A stretch of DNA of 19,360 nucleotides from RH-chloro-G1 sp003670575. GTDB lineage: Bacteria > Chloroflexota > Dehalococcoidia > UBA2979. Positions 1 to 6,639 of this stretch are shown in pieces. The DNA lies in contig CANMOP010000028.1 in assembly GCA_947499615.1 (NCBI GenBank), forward strand, positions 1 to 19,360, given 5' to 3'. Position numbers and translations under genes: made by a program. How positions within the stretch are numbered: the first letter of the stretch is position 1; every line of letters begins with the position of its first letter. The notes beneath the pieces are model-generated. The model was not told where the DNA came from and did not search any database. It was given only the letters and a program-made list of their open reading frames with translations.

Positions 1-2
1 AT

Positions 3-110
3 TGGCTGCATGCTCTTCGGCAAGCGGGAGAAGAACCCGACGAAGTAGACGGACACGCTCTGGCGGTCCAGTTCCGCTGGGGTGCCCGGGTGGGCAGCGT
101 GACCAGGTAA
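3..110 (+). CDS. Possible 3' end of an upstream gene (partial, product unknown)
   Basis: A frame open from the left edge encodes about 35 residues ending in GARVGSVTR, followed by two in-frame stop codons (TAA at 108-110, TGA at 111-113). The composition (acidic stretch EEPDEVDG, then a hydrophobic/aromatic end) looks protein-like and tandem stops suit a real gene end, but the piece is too short to assign. Another frame gives a shorter 15-codon tail ending at 48 and cannot be excluded. No function is proposed. Confidence 0.3.
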   Translation, partial: WLHALRQAGEEPDEVDGHALAVQFRWGARVGSVTR

Positions 111-155
111 TGAACAGAGAAGCGGCCATACGCGACTGGAGGGCGGACCGGAGGC

Positions 156-183
156 ACACGTATATACTCCGAAATGTTCGTGT
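156..183 (+). promoter_or_regulatory. Candidate promoter of the DUF4157 gene
   Basis: An AT-rich patch in GC-rich DNA contains TATACT at 163-168, five of six matches to the sigma-70 -10 consensus, about 60 bp before the DUF4157 start. No good -35 hexamer is seen at 16-18 bp. The patch is flanked by a short dyad, ACACG (156-160) and CGTGT (179-183), and contains GAAATGTTC (171-179), whose outer triplets are complementary. A regulator-dependent promoter is possible. This is inference from composition and weak consensus only. Confidence 0.3.
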
Positions 184-213
184 ACCTGTGAGTTGCAACA
201 TCGACGACGCGCT

Positions 214-220
214 AAGGAGG
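214..220 (+). promoter_or_regulatory. Ribosome binding site that fixes the DUF4157 start
   Basis: AAGGAGG at 214-220 is a near-perfect Shine-Dalgarno sequence lying 8 nt before the ATG at 229. It selects that ATG over the in-frame TTG at 193, which has no comparable site. Confidence 0.75.
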
Positions 221-228
221 GTTCTGCG

Positions 229-789
229 ATGAAGGCACAAGGTCAGTCGAAGTCAGGGGCACTGAGCACGGCGGCCGCAACCCGATCGCGGGGCGCCACG
301 AGCGCATCGCGTGCCACCGATGCGCCCCGAGTGGTGGCGCAGCGCAAGCAGTTCCAGTCGATGTTTGGTGGTGCCATCCAGCGCCAGGGTCCCGAGGACG
401 AGGAGTTGCTGCAGGGCAAGGCCGCCCCTGCGGTCGCGCCTGCTGCGGCCCGTGGCGGGCTGCCTGCGCAGGTGCAGTCTGGCGTGGAGGCACTCTCGGG
501 CGTCTCGCTCGATGGTGTGAAGGTTCACTACAACTCTGCGAAGCCCGCCGAGATCAATGCGCTGGCGCACACCCAGGGCAGCGAAATCCACGTCGGCCCC
601 GGCCAGGAGCAACACCTCGCACACGAGGCATGGCACGTCGTGCAGCAGGCGCAGGGTCGCGTGCGCGCGACGCGCCAGATGGAGGGCAATGTGGCCGTGA
701 ACGACGACGTCGCCCTGGAGCACGAGGCAGACGTGCAAGGTGCGAAGGCCCTCGAGGCGGCTGCCCGCCCGGGGCGCGACAAGAACTGA
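229..789 (+). CDS. eCIS-associated DUF4157 protein with zincin-like HEAWH motif
   Basis: This 186-residue protein has a low-complexity basic Ala/Ser/Thr-rich N-terminus (about 1-48), a QRQGPEDEELLQGK stretch (51-64), then a DUF4157 domain from about residue 77. Visible hallmarks are LSGVSLDGVKVHYNSAKPA, the metallopeptidase-like HEAWHVVQQ (HExxH at 132-136) and LEHEAD (163-168), whose Glu could be the third zinc ligand. DUF4157 is repeatedly found in eCIS loci, often as the front part of putative cargo toxins; whether it acts as a protease or as a loading module is not settled. Here it stands alone with no C-terminal toxin domain. The start is set by a strong Shine-Dalgarno site at 214-220. 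The protein is read as a soluble cytoplasmic or cargo protein, since no signal peptide is seen. Identity of the domain is confident; the role is inferred. Confidence 0.88.
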   Translation: MKAQGQSKSGALSTAAATRSRGATSASRATDAPRVVAQRKQFQSMFGGAIQRQGPEDEELLQGKAAPAVAPAAARGGLPAQVQSGVEALSGVSLDGVKVHYNSAKPAEINALAHTQGSEIHVGPGQEQHLAHEAWHVVQQAQGRVRATRQMEGNVAVNDDVALEHEADVQGAKALEAAARPGRDKN

Positions 790-1099
790 AACGTCCGTCG
801 GGGCCGGTCCGGTCCCGTTCGCTCGGCCCATCCGCGCATCGGCACGCCAGCGCCCGGTAGGGCAGGCATCCGCGCCGCTCGGAGCCTCGTGCTGGCGAGG
901 TCAGCGCGATGCTCCGCGCTCGTACGCCTCGACTGAGCCTCGTTGACGCGCCTCGTTCGGCCCGCGAAGCCGCTCATCGCTGGCGTGTTCTCCGGCGATT
1001 CGCCATACCGCTATCCAAAATTAACATTTTTGTGTACATTTAAGTTGTGTAGGATGCTCCCACCATCCTGCAGATCCGCCGCCAAGCTAGGAGACACCG
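790..1099 (+). other. 310-bp spacer between DUF4157 and sheath genes, no gene seen
   Basis: No convincing coding frame is present; short frames here lack start signals and family resemblance. The first 220 bases are GC-rich with no clear structured terminator (no hairpin plus T-run after the DUF4157 stop). The last part holds an AT-rich island around 1016-1055 that is listed separately as a promoter candidate, then the sheath ribosome binding site TAGGAG at 1089-1094. The length and the AT island suggest the sheath operon has its own promoter. Confidence 0.6.
1016..1055 (+). promoter_or_regulatory. Candidate promoter region of the sheath/tube/spike operon
   Basis: A sharply AT-rich island (CAAAATTAACATTTTTGTG, continuing to TAGGAT at 1050-1055) sits 45-85 bp before the sheath start in otherwise GC-rich sequence. 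TAGGAT and TACATT (1035-1040) each match four of six -10 positions, but neither has a clear TTGACA-like partner at normal spacing. The hexamer GTGTAC (1032-1037) also occurs in the AT-rich patch before the DUF4157 gene (180-185). A main promoter is likely here; the exact boxes are not resolved. Confidence 0.4.
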
Positions 1100-2647
1100 A
1101 TGCCAGCAGTAATGAAGACGCCCGGCGTGTACATCGTTGAACAAAGCGCGTTCCCAAGCTCGGTGGTGGAAGTTGCCACCGCTGTGCCCGCCTTCATCGG
1201 ATACACCGAGCGGGCAGACAACATGGGGCGCTCGCTCCTGAACCAGCCTCAGCTCATTACCTCGCTGAGCGAGTTTCACACCTACTTCGGCGCCGGTCCG
1301 AAGCGGCCGGCGTTTGGCCTGACGGCAGCCGCCCCATCCGGCGCTGCATCACCCGCGAGCCTCGACCGCCGCTTCCAGGTGCTTGGGCAGGAGTGCACAC
1401 TCACGCGGACTGACACCGCCTACCTGCTTTACTCCAGCATGCAATTGTTCTTCCAGAACGGCGGGGGCCGCTGCTACGTCGTCTCTGTCGGCACCTACCG
1501 TGAGCAGGGCATCGAGGCGAAGGCGCTCCAAGACGGCATTGATCTGCTCACGCGCGAGCAGGAGCCGACCATGGTTGTCATCCCGGACGCCGTTCGGCTC
1601 GCCTCGGCGGACTGCATCGCGGTGCAGCAGGCCATGCTGGCGCACTGCGGCGAGAAGATGAAGAGTCGCTTTGCCGTGTTGGATGTGCACGACGGGTACA
1701 AGGGCCGCAACGACCCATCCGGCGACGTCATCGGCACGTTCCGCGATAGCCTTGGTGTGAACTACCTGGACTTCAGCTCGGCGTACTACCCGTGGCTCAA
1801 CACCACCATCGTGGGCGCGAGCGAGCTCAGCTTTGCTAACCTCACCGCCGAAGCGCGAACCACGCTGCAGACGCTGCTGCGAACGGAACTCGGGCTCCCT
1901 GACGATCGGCCCGCAGATGGCCCACCGCGCCCGCAGCAGCTCTGGGACGTGGTGTCTGAGGTTGGTCAGTTCGCCGAGGATGGTGACCCGGGTGACCTGG
2001 CCAAGAAGCTGACGGCTGTGAGCCCCTCGCTCTACCGCACTGTGCTGAACGAGATGCGCGCCGCGCTGAACCTGCTTCCCCCTGCGGCGGCAATGGCTGG
2101 TGTGTTCACTGCCGTCGACAACAGCTATGGCGTGTGGAAGGCTCCGGCCAACGTCAGCCTGAGCTCCGTGGTCTCCACTGCGGTAAACATCACCAATGAG
2201 GATCAGGAAGACCTGAACGTCACCGTGCAGGGCAAGTCCATCAACGCGATTCGCCCGTTCATTGGCGAAGGCGTGCTGGTCTGGGGCGCTCGCACGCTGG
2301 ACGGGAACAGCCTGGACTGGCGCTACATCCAGGTGCGTCGAACCATGATCATGCTGGAAGAATCCATCCGGCTAGCCGCCAAGCGCTATGTGTTCGAGAA
2401 CAACAATGCGAACACCTGGGTGACGATCAAGAGCACCATCAAGAATTTCCTGACCGGCATCTGGAAGCGCGGGGGCCTGGCTGGTGGCAGCCCGGAAGAC
2501 GCGTTCGCGGTATTCGCCGGGCTGGGCGAGACCATGACACCGGAGGACATCCTGGAGGGTGTCTTGCGCGTCACCGTGTTGGTCGCCATCACGCGACCTG
2601 CGGAGTTCATTGAGATCACGTTCCAGCAGCAGATGCAGCGCTCCTAG
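1100..2647 (+). CDS. Contractile tail sheath protein (Afp2-4 / Pvc2-4 family)
   Basis: The 515-residue product is the sheath subunit that polymerises around the inner tube and contracts to drive it forward. The N-terminus carries the family signature TPGVYIVEQSA (about 7-17) followed by AVPAFIGYTERA. The C-terminal third has the typical sheath order: SYGVWKAPAN, a NAIRPFIGEGVLVWGARTL stretch, a RRTMIMLEESI helix, then the closing RPAEFIEITFQQ strand used for handshake contacts between subunits. Length is normal for eCIS sheaths. TAGGAG at 1089-1094 supports the ATG at 1100. Only one sheath gene is seen, whereas Afp and PVC carry three, so both baseplate-proximal and shaft sheath may be one protein, unless paralogues lie outside the window. 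It opens the operon, with 105 bp before the tube gene. Confidence 0.95.
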   Translation: MPAVMKTPGVYIVEQSAFPSSVVEVATAVPAFIGYTERADNMGRSLLNQPQLITSLSEFHTYFGAGPKRPAFGLTAAAPSGAASPASLDRRFQVLGQECTLTRTDTAYLLYSSMQLFFQNGGGRCYVVSVGTYREQGIEAKALQDGIDLLTREQEPTMVVIPDAVRLASADCIAVQQAMLAHCGEKMKSRFAVLDVHDGYKGRNDPSGDVIGTFRDSLGVNYLDFSSAYYPWLNTTIVGASELSFANLTAEARTTLQTLLRTELGLPDDRPADGPPRPQQLWDVVSEVGQFAEDGDPGDLAKKLTAVSPSLYRTVLNEMRAALNLLPPAAAMAGVFTAVDNSYGVWKAPANVSLSSVVSTAVNITNEDQEDLNVTVQGKSINAIRPFIGEGVLVWGARTLDGNSLDWRYIQVRRTMIMLEESIRLAAKRYVFENNNANTWVTIKSTIKNFLTGIWKRGGLAGGSPEDAFAVFAGLGETMTPEDILEGVLRVTVLVAITRPAEFIEITFQQQMQRS

Positions 2648-2752
2648 CGATTCACCTTCGGCGTTGCCGCCGAGACGCGTCGCGGGTCGCCCGCACGTAC
2701 GGATAGTTGATGAATAGCGCACAGTCGCGAACGCGATGAGAGGAAGTACCTG

Positions 2753-3211
2753 ATGGCCACGGACGGTTCCGCTCAGTCCACCAATATCTGGCCGATGCCA
2801 AAGTTCTACTTCGAGGTGAAGTGGGACGCTGAAGTGCTCTCGTTCCAGGAGGTCTCCGGCCTCAGCGTAGAGTCACAGGCCATCGAGTATCGGCACGGTG
2901 ACAGCAAGGTCTTCTCCAAGATCAAGATGCCCGGTCTGCAGCAGTTCGGTAACGTCACCATGAAGAAGGGCGTCTTCAAGTCCGACAACAAGTTCTGGGA
3001 CTGGTTCAACCAGATCAAGATGAACACCATCAAGCGGCTGCCGGTCACCATCAGCCTGCTGGATGAGACCGGCGCGCCCACAATGGTGTGGACGCTGGCC
3101 AACGCCTGGCCGAACAAGATCACCAGCACCAGCCTCAACGCCGAAGGCAACGAGGTTGCCGTTGAGGAGATCGAGATCGTGCACGAAGGACTGACGATCG
3201 CGAACGCATAG
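2753..3211 (+). CDS. Inner tube protein, gp19-like (Afp1/Pvc1 family)
   Basis: This 152-residue protein forms the stacked hexameric rings of the inner tube. The fold signature is clear: PMPKFYFEVKWDAEVLSFQE, then EVSGLSVESQAIEYRHGDS, KIKMPGLQQFGNVTMKKGVF, and the C-terminal NAEGNEVAVEEIEIVHEGL. Length is typical for phage T4 gp19-like eCIS tubes. The ATG follows a strong GAGAGGAAG site (2738-2746). Codons are strongly skewed (nearly all Lys as AAG, Gln as CAG), fitting a highly expressed structural protein. It lies 105 bp after the sheath gene and is followed directly by an unusual set of stem-loops, which could set its mRNA level relative to downstream baseplate genes. Confidence 0.94.
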   Translation: MATDGSAQSTNIWPMPKFYFEVKWDAEVLSFQEVSGLSVESQAIEYRHGDSKVFSKIKMPGLQQFGNVTMKKGVFKSDNKFWDWFNQIKMNTIKRLPVTISLLDETGAPTMVWTLANAWPNKITSTSLNAEGNEVAVEEIEIVHEGLTIANA

Positions 3212-3222
3212 CGAATGCGCGT

Positions 3223-3266
3223 GTGGTGAGCAGGTGATCGCCTCGTGCGAGGCACCCGCTCACCAC
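3223..3266 (+). promoter_or_regulatory. Long stem-loop directly after the tube gene
   Basis: GTGGTGAGC (3223-3231) pairs perfectly with GCTCACCAC (3258-3266). Inside, GGTG (3233-3236) pairs with CACC (3253-3256), and CCTC (3241-3244) pairs with GAGG (3249-3252) around the tetraloop GTGC. There is one A/C mismatch and a 4-nt bulge, giving 17 base pairs in all. It begins 12 nt after the tube stop codon. No T-run follows, so it is not a textbook intrinsic terminator; a processing, stabilising or attenuating element for the abundant tube transcript is more likely. Confidence 0.7.
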
Positions 3267-3289
3267 GCTTGCGCGCCAGGATCCTCGAG

Positions 3290-3339
3290 CTTCGTCCGGG
3301 CGGACGAGGTCTGCGCTGCGGGTTCCCCAGCCTCAGCGC
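3290..3339 (+). promoter_or_regulatory. Two further hairpins in the tube1-tube2 spacer
   Basis: CTTCGTCC (3290-3297) pairs with GGACGAGG (3302-3309) around GGGC, eight pairs including one G-T wobble. Immediately after, GCGCTG (3313-3318) pairs with CAGCGC (3334-3339), with GGG/CCC pairing possible inside the loop. With the stem-loop at 3223-3266 these make three consecutive structures in a 245-bp spacer. No T-run follows either. The rest of the spacer to 3457 shows no gene and no clear promoter. Confidence 0.5.
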
Positions 3340-3457
3340 TACAGTAGGGTCCTTCATGAGCACGGGGGCGGTTGTCGTCCTCTGCTCTGGTCGAATACGC
3401 ACAGACTCGGCGTACAGGTCGCGCAGCTCGTGCTGCCGAATCCAGTGGTGTGGCCAG

Positions 3458-3922
3458 ATGACCGAATACTATCCCCTGCCCGCGTTCCATTTCCTGGTGA
3501 ACTTCGCGCTGCGCCCATCCCCCGTGGACACGGCCTTCCAGGAGGTCAGCGGCATCGGCTCCGAGGTGCAGACGGAGGACGTGGTAGAGGGCGGCGAGAA
3601 CCGATATGTGCATCGCCTCCCGGCATCGGTTCGCCACTCGCAGTTGGAGCTGAAGCGTGGGGTTGCAGGAATCGATTCGCCGCTGGTGCAGTGGTGCCGC
3701 TCCGTCTTCGAGGGCGATTTCGTGCAGCCCATCCGGGCGATCGATGTTCGCGTAGCGCTGCTCAATGCGGCACAGGAGCCGGTTCGCGTGTGGACCTTTC
3801 ATAACGCGTACCCGGTGAAGTGGGACATCGAAAGCTTCGGCTCGGCGAAGAACGAGCTGGCGATTGAGAAGATCGTCCTCAACTACAATGACGTCGAACG
3901 GTCCGACCCCGCGGTTCGGTGA
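3458..3922 (+). CDS. Second gp19-like tube protein (Afp5/Pvc5-like)
   Basis: The 154-residue product is a divergent paralogue of the main tube protein, with the same fold landmarks: FHFLVNFALRP, TAFQEVSGIGSEVQTEDVVE, the YVHRLPASVRHSQLELKRGV strand pair and the closing FGSAKNELAIEKIVLNYNDV. In Afp and PVC such a protein forms the first tube layer joining the tube to the spike hub, and that role is inferred here. The ATG at 3458 is chosen because homology begins right there; the frame is open upstream to 3245 but that part is Arg/Cys-rich and falls in the structured spacer. The Shine-Dalgarno site is weak (TGTGGCCAG), consistent with lower output than the main tube. The stop overlaps the spurious GTG at 3919, and the DUF5908 gene starts 14 bp later. 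Confidence 0.9.
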   Translation: MTEYYPLPAFHFLVNFALRPSPVDTAFQEVSGIGSEVQTEDVVEGGENRYVHRLPASVRHSQLELKRGVAGIDSPLVQWCRSVFEGDFVQPIRAIDVRVALLNAAQEPVRVWTFHNAYPVKWDIESFGSAKNELAIEKIVLNYNDVERSDPAVR

Positions 3923-3936
3923 GCTGGAGCGGCGAG

Positions 3937-4104
3937 ATGAGCATTGAGGTCAGGCAGCTGCACATTCGATCCTCGGTCGGGCCGGAGGATGGCCAGCGCG
4001 AGGGAGGCGGCGACTCGGACGCCTCGGATGCGTTGCGCGCCGAGCTACTCGACGAGTGTCGCAAGTTGTTCCGTGAGCTGATGCAGGCAGAGCGGGAGCG
4101 GTAG
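3937..4104 (+). CDS. DUF5908 small eCIS protein (Afp6/Pvc6 position)
   Basis: This 55-residue peptide starts MSIEVRQLHIRSSV, which matches the short N-terminal strand typical of DUF5908 (an MxIEIRELxIK-type opening). A Gly/Asp/Ser-rich acidic linker follows, then an amphipathic helix LRAELLDECRKLFRELMQAE. DUF5908 peptides sit between the tube and LysM genes in many eCIS loci; their function is not known to me. The ATG at 3937 is preferred over the GTG at 3919 because homology begins there and GGAG (3926-3929) lies 7 nt upstream. Its TAG stop abuts the next ATG (TAGATG), implying translational coupling. Confidence 0.8.
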   Translation: MSIEVRQLHIRSSVGPEDGQREGGGDSDASDALRAELLDECRKLFRELMQAERER

Positions 4105-4794
4105 ATGGTCAACGCCAGTTCCGCCCAGAAATCGCGTCTGACCATCACCGCGTGCAGCGTCAATCGGCTGGGCGTGGCTACCGCCGACGGCCCCAAGTTC
4201 CAGGTGATGCTGAATCCCGCGGAGTTCTCCAACGACCTCACGGTGATCTCCGGCAAGGACGATGCGATCGGTAAGCCGGGGCAGAGCGGCAAGTTCGCCA
4301 AGTACGGGCCGGAGACGGTGAGCTTCGCGCTGGTGCTGGATAGCACGGGGGTGGTGCCGTACGTAGGCAGCCAGCCTGCGCCCGTCGCTGGGCAAATCAA
4401 GCTGCTGCGTTCCATCGTGTACGAATACGACGGCGCCCAGGGCGGACCTCGAGTGGTGAAGATCCAGTGGGGGACGTTCGCCGCCACCTGCCGACTGAAG
4501 TCGATGTCGGTGCAGTACACACTGTTCAAGCCAAGCGGTGCCCCGTTGCGCGCCAAGCTTCAACTGAGCTTCGAGGGCTACGCGGCGCCCGTCGAGCAAT
4601 CCGCGAGGGCCGCGCAACGCGCACCGGATCAGGTGAATATCATTGAGGTGCGCGCTGGCGACACGCTCCCGCTGCTGTGCGAACGGGTGTATCAGGAGAG
4701 CTCGTACTACCTGCAGGTGGCGCGTGCGAACAACCTGACCAGCTTCCGAAATATCCAGCCGGGGAGCGTCTTGCGATTCCCCGCCCGACGCTAA
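4105..4794 (+). CDS. LysM-domain spike/tube adaptor (Afp7/Pvc7-like)
   Basis: The 229-residue product matches the Afp7 family, a baseplate hub component between the tube and the VgrG-like spike, comparable to phage gp53/gpX adaptors. The N-terminal domain shows FQVMLNPAEFSNDLTVISG and GKFAKYGPETVSFALVLDST, the usual 'NPxxF...PExLxFxLxLDxTG' pattern. A LysM module ends the protein (about 176-227): IIEVRAGDTLPLLCERVYQ, then VARANNLTSFRNIQPGSVLR. In this setting LysM is thought to pack in the baseplate rather than bind peptidoglycan. It starts directly after the DUF5908 stop, with GGGAGCGG upstream, and is followed 30 bp later by the VgrG-like gene. Confidence 0.92.
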   Translation: MVNASSAQKSRLTITACSVNRLGVATADGPKFQVMLNPAEFSNDLTVISGKDDAIGKPGQSGKFAKYGPETVSFALVLDSTGVVPYVGSQPAPVAGQIKLLRSIVYEYDGAQGGPRVVKIQWGTFAATCRLKSMSVQYTLFKPSGAPLRAKLQLSFEGYAAPVEQSARAAQRAPDQVNIIEVRAGDTLPLLCERVYQESSYYLQVARANNLTSFRNIQPGSVLRFPARR

Positions 4795-4824
4795 CGTCAC
4801 GACCATTACAGCGGGGAGCCGGTC

Positions 4825-6639
4825 ATGCAGGATCTCGCAGAGAACGCTCCCGATCTGAGCGCCGACGATCTGGGCGGGATTCTCAGCGTCAGCATCCTCA
4901 GCGATGGAAGCCCGATTGCGGACACGGTGCGCGTCGCGGCGATCACCGTGCACAAGGTCGTCAATCGAATCCCCTACGCTGAGCTCAGCCTGGAAGACGG
5001 CGACCTCGGCACGCACGACTTCCCGGTCAGCAATTCGGAGGCCTTCAAGCCCGGGGCGCAACTGACGATCCAAGTTGGGCGTGGTCCCGCGCCGGAGACG
5101 ATCTTCACGGGCATCGTTGTGAAGCATGGCGTACGGCTCTCCGGTGAGAACGCCAGTCGACTGGTAGTGGAGTGTCGCGACCAGGCGATGGCGATGACCA
5201 TTGGGCGTAGGAACACGAACTTCATCGATTCGACGGACAGCGACATCATGACGAAGTTGATCAGCGCGTACGGGGCGCTTACCGCGCGCGTGGACGCAAC
5301 CTCAATCACGTGGAAGGAGCTCGTGCAGTACTACTGCACCGATTGGGACTTCGTCGTCTCACGGGCAGAAGCCAACGGGCGACTGGTGATCGTGGAGGAT
5401 GGCACGGTGGCCGTTGTCACACCGAAAACCAGCGCGAGCGCGGTGCTCTCCGTGCGCTATGGGCGCGACCTGATCGACTTCGATGCGGAAATTGACGCGC
5501 GCACGCAATTCAGTTCCGTGCAGGGCTTTTCGTGGAGCTCGAAGGATCAGGCCGTCGTGTCCGGTACCGCCTCGCGGCCGGAGTCGATGAACAGCCAGGG
5601 CAACCTGGATGCGGCCACGCTTGCACAGGTCGCGGGCCTCGCGACGTTCGTGCTGCAGACCGCGGCGCCACTGGACAAAGCGGCGGTGGATGCGTGGTCA
5701 AAGGCGCAGCAGGTTCGGGCCGGACTCGCGCGCATTCGTGGTCGCATGACCTTCGAGGGGAGCAGCAAGGTGCGCCCCGGAACGCTGGTCGCGCTCGATG
5801 GCGTTGGTGATCGATTCAACGGGGACGTCTTCGTCAGTGGCGTACATCACCGCGTGTCTGCCGGTGGTTGGGTCACCGAGGTTGAGTTCGGCATGCCCGC
5901 CGAGTTGTTGGCTGAGCGCCATGATCTCGCTGCGCCGCCTGCGGCGGGCCTACTGCCCGGAGTCGATGGGCTACAGATCGGCGTGGTGAAGAAGCTCGAT
6001 GCCGATCCGGCGGGCGAGAATCGCATCCAGGTCTCCGTGCCGTTGATGCAGGCGGACACCGATGGTGTGTGGGCGCGGCTCGCCAGTTTCTTCGGCACGT
6101 CGAGAGCCGGCGCTTTCTTCATGCCTGAGATCGGCGACGAGGTGGTGTTGGGCTACCTCAACAACGACCCGTCGCATCCGGTGATCCTTGGCAGTCTGTA
6201 CAGCAGCAGTCGGCAGCCGCCGTACACGCTGACCGCCAAGAATGAGATGAAGGGGCTGAAGACGAAAGCCGGCCTGCTGATCGAGCTCAACGATGAGACC
6301 GGCGTGATCACCATCCAGACTCCCGGGGGGAACAAGTGTGTCATCAGCGATGATGCGAAGGGTTTGCGCTTACAGGATCAGTCCGGAAACAGCGTTGAGC
6401 TGAACGACAGTGGCATCACCCTGGACAGCAAGAAGGACATCAAGATCAGTGCCGTCGGCGCCATTACTCTCTCCGCGACGGGTGCCATCAACGTCAGCGC
6501 GAAGGCTGATCTGAAACTGGACGGCCTGAACGTCACCAGCACCGCGCAGGTGGGCTTTACCGCGAAGGGCACCGCCACCGCAGAGCTCTCCGCGTCCGGT
6601 CAGACGACGGTCAAGGGCGGGATCGTCATGATCAACTAG
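4825..6639 (+). CDS. VgrG-like spike protein (Afp8/Pvc8-like, gp27-gp5 fusion)
   Basis: This 604-residue protein forms the trimeric central spike. Residues 1-370 resemble the gp27/gpD hub (ILSVSILSDGSPIADTVRVA at the start; FEGSSKVRPGTLVALDGVGD near 310-330). Residues about 382-470 are the gp5-type OB fold, with IGVVKKLDADPAGENRIQVS, MPEIGDEVVLGYLNNDPSHP and VILGSLYSS all clear. The C-terminus (about 475-604) is a repetitive beta-helix with alternating short strands (ITLSATGAINVSAKADLKLD). No extra effector domain is fused. The ATG has GGGGAG upstream. In Afp the gp25-like and PAAR genes follow, but here the gene ends the plus-strand block and its stop overlaps the end of the convergent Afp12-like C-terminal gene by 8 bp. 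Confidence 0.95.
   Translation: MQDLAENAPDLSADDLGGILSVSILSDGSPIADTVRVAAITVHKVVNRIPYAELSLEDGDLGTHDFPVSNSEAFKPGAQLTIQVGRGPAPETIFTGIVVKHGVRLSGENASRLVVECRDQAMAMTIGRRNTNFIDSTDSDIMTKLISAYGALTARVDATSITWKELVQYYCTDWDFVVSRAEANGRLVIVEDGTVAVVTPKTSASAVLSVRYGRDLIDFDAEIDARTQFSSVQGFSWSSKDQAVVSGTASRPESMNSQGNLDAATLAQVAGLATFVLQTAAPLDKAAVDAWSKAQQVRAGLARIRGRMTFEGSSKVRPGTLVALDGVGDRFNGDVFVSGVHHRVSAGGWVTEVEFGMPAELLAERHDLAAPPAAGLLPGVDGLQIGVVKKLDADPAGENRIQVSVPLMQADTDGVWARLASFFGTSRAGAFFMPEIGDEVVLGYLNNDPSHPVILGSLYSSSRQPPYTLTAKNEMKGLKTKAGLLIELNDETGVITIQTPGGNKCVISDDAKGLRLQDQSGNSVELNDSGITLDSKKDIKISAVGAITLSATGAINVSAKADLKLDGLNVTSTAQVGFTAKGTATAELSASGQTTVKGGIVMIN

Noticed and set aside
253..831. Minus-strand open frame (192 codons) opposite DUF4157
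   Set aside because: The plus strand has the DUF4157 hallmarks and a strong ribosome binding site. The minus frame is an antisense shadow.
3223..3266. Stem-loop as an intrinsic terminator
   Set aside because: No T-run follows the stem, and downstream genes in the same direction need read-through, so it is listed only as a regulatory structure.
3245..3457. 71-codon upstream extension of the second tube gene
   Set aside because: The extension is Arg/Cys/Ser-rich, unlike any tube N-terminus, and falls on the stem-loop region. Homology starts at the ATG at 3458.
4045..5127. Minus-strand open frame (360 codons) opposite the LysM and VgrG-like genes
   Set aside because: It spans two well-supported plus-strand genes, is His/Arg-rich with no recognisable motif, and has no start signal.
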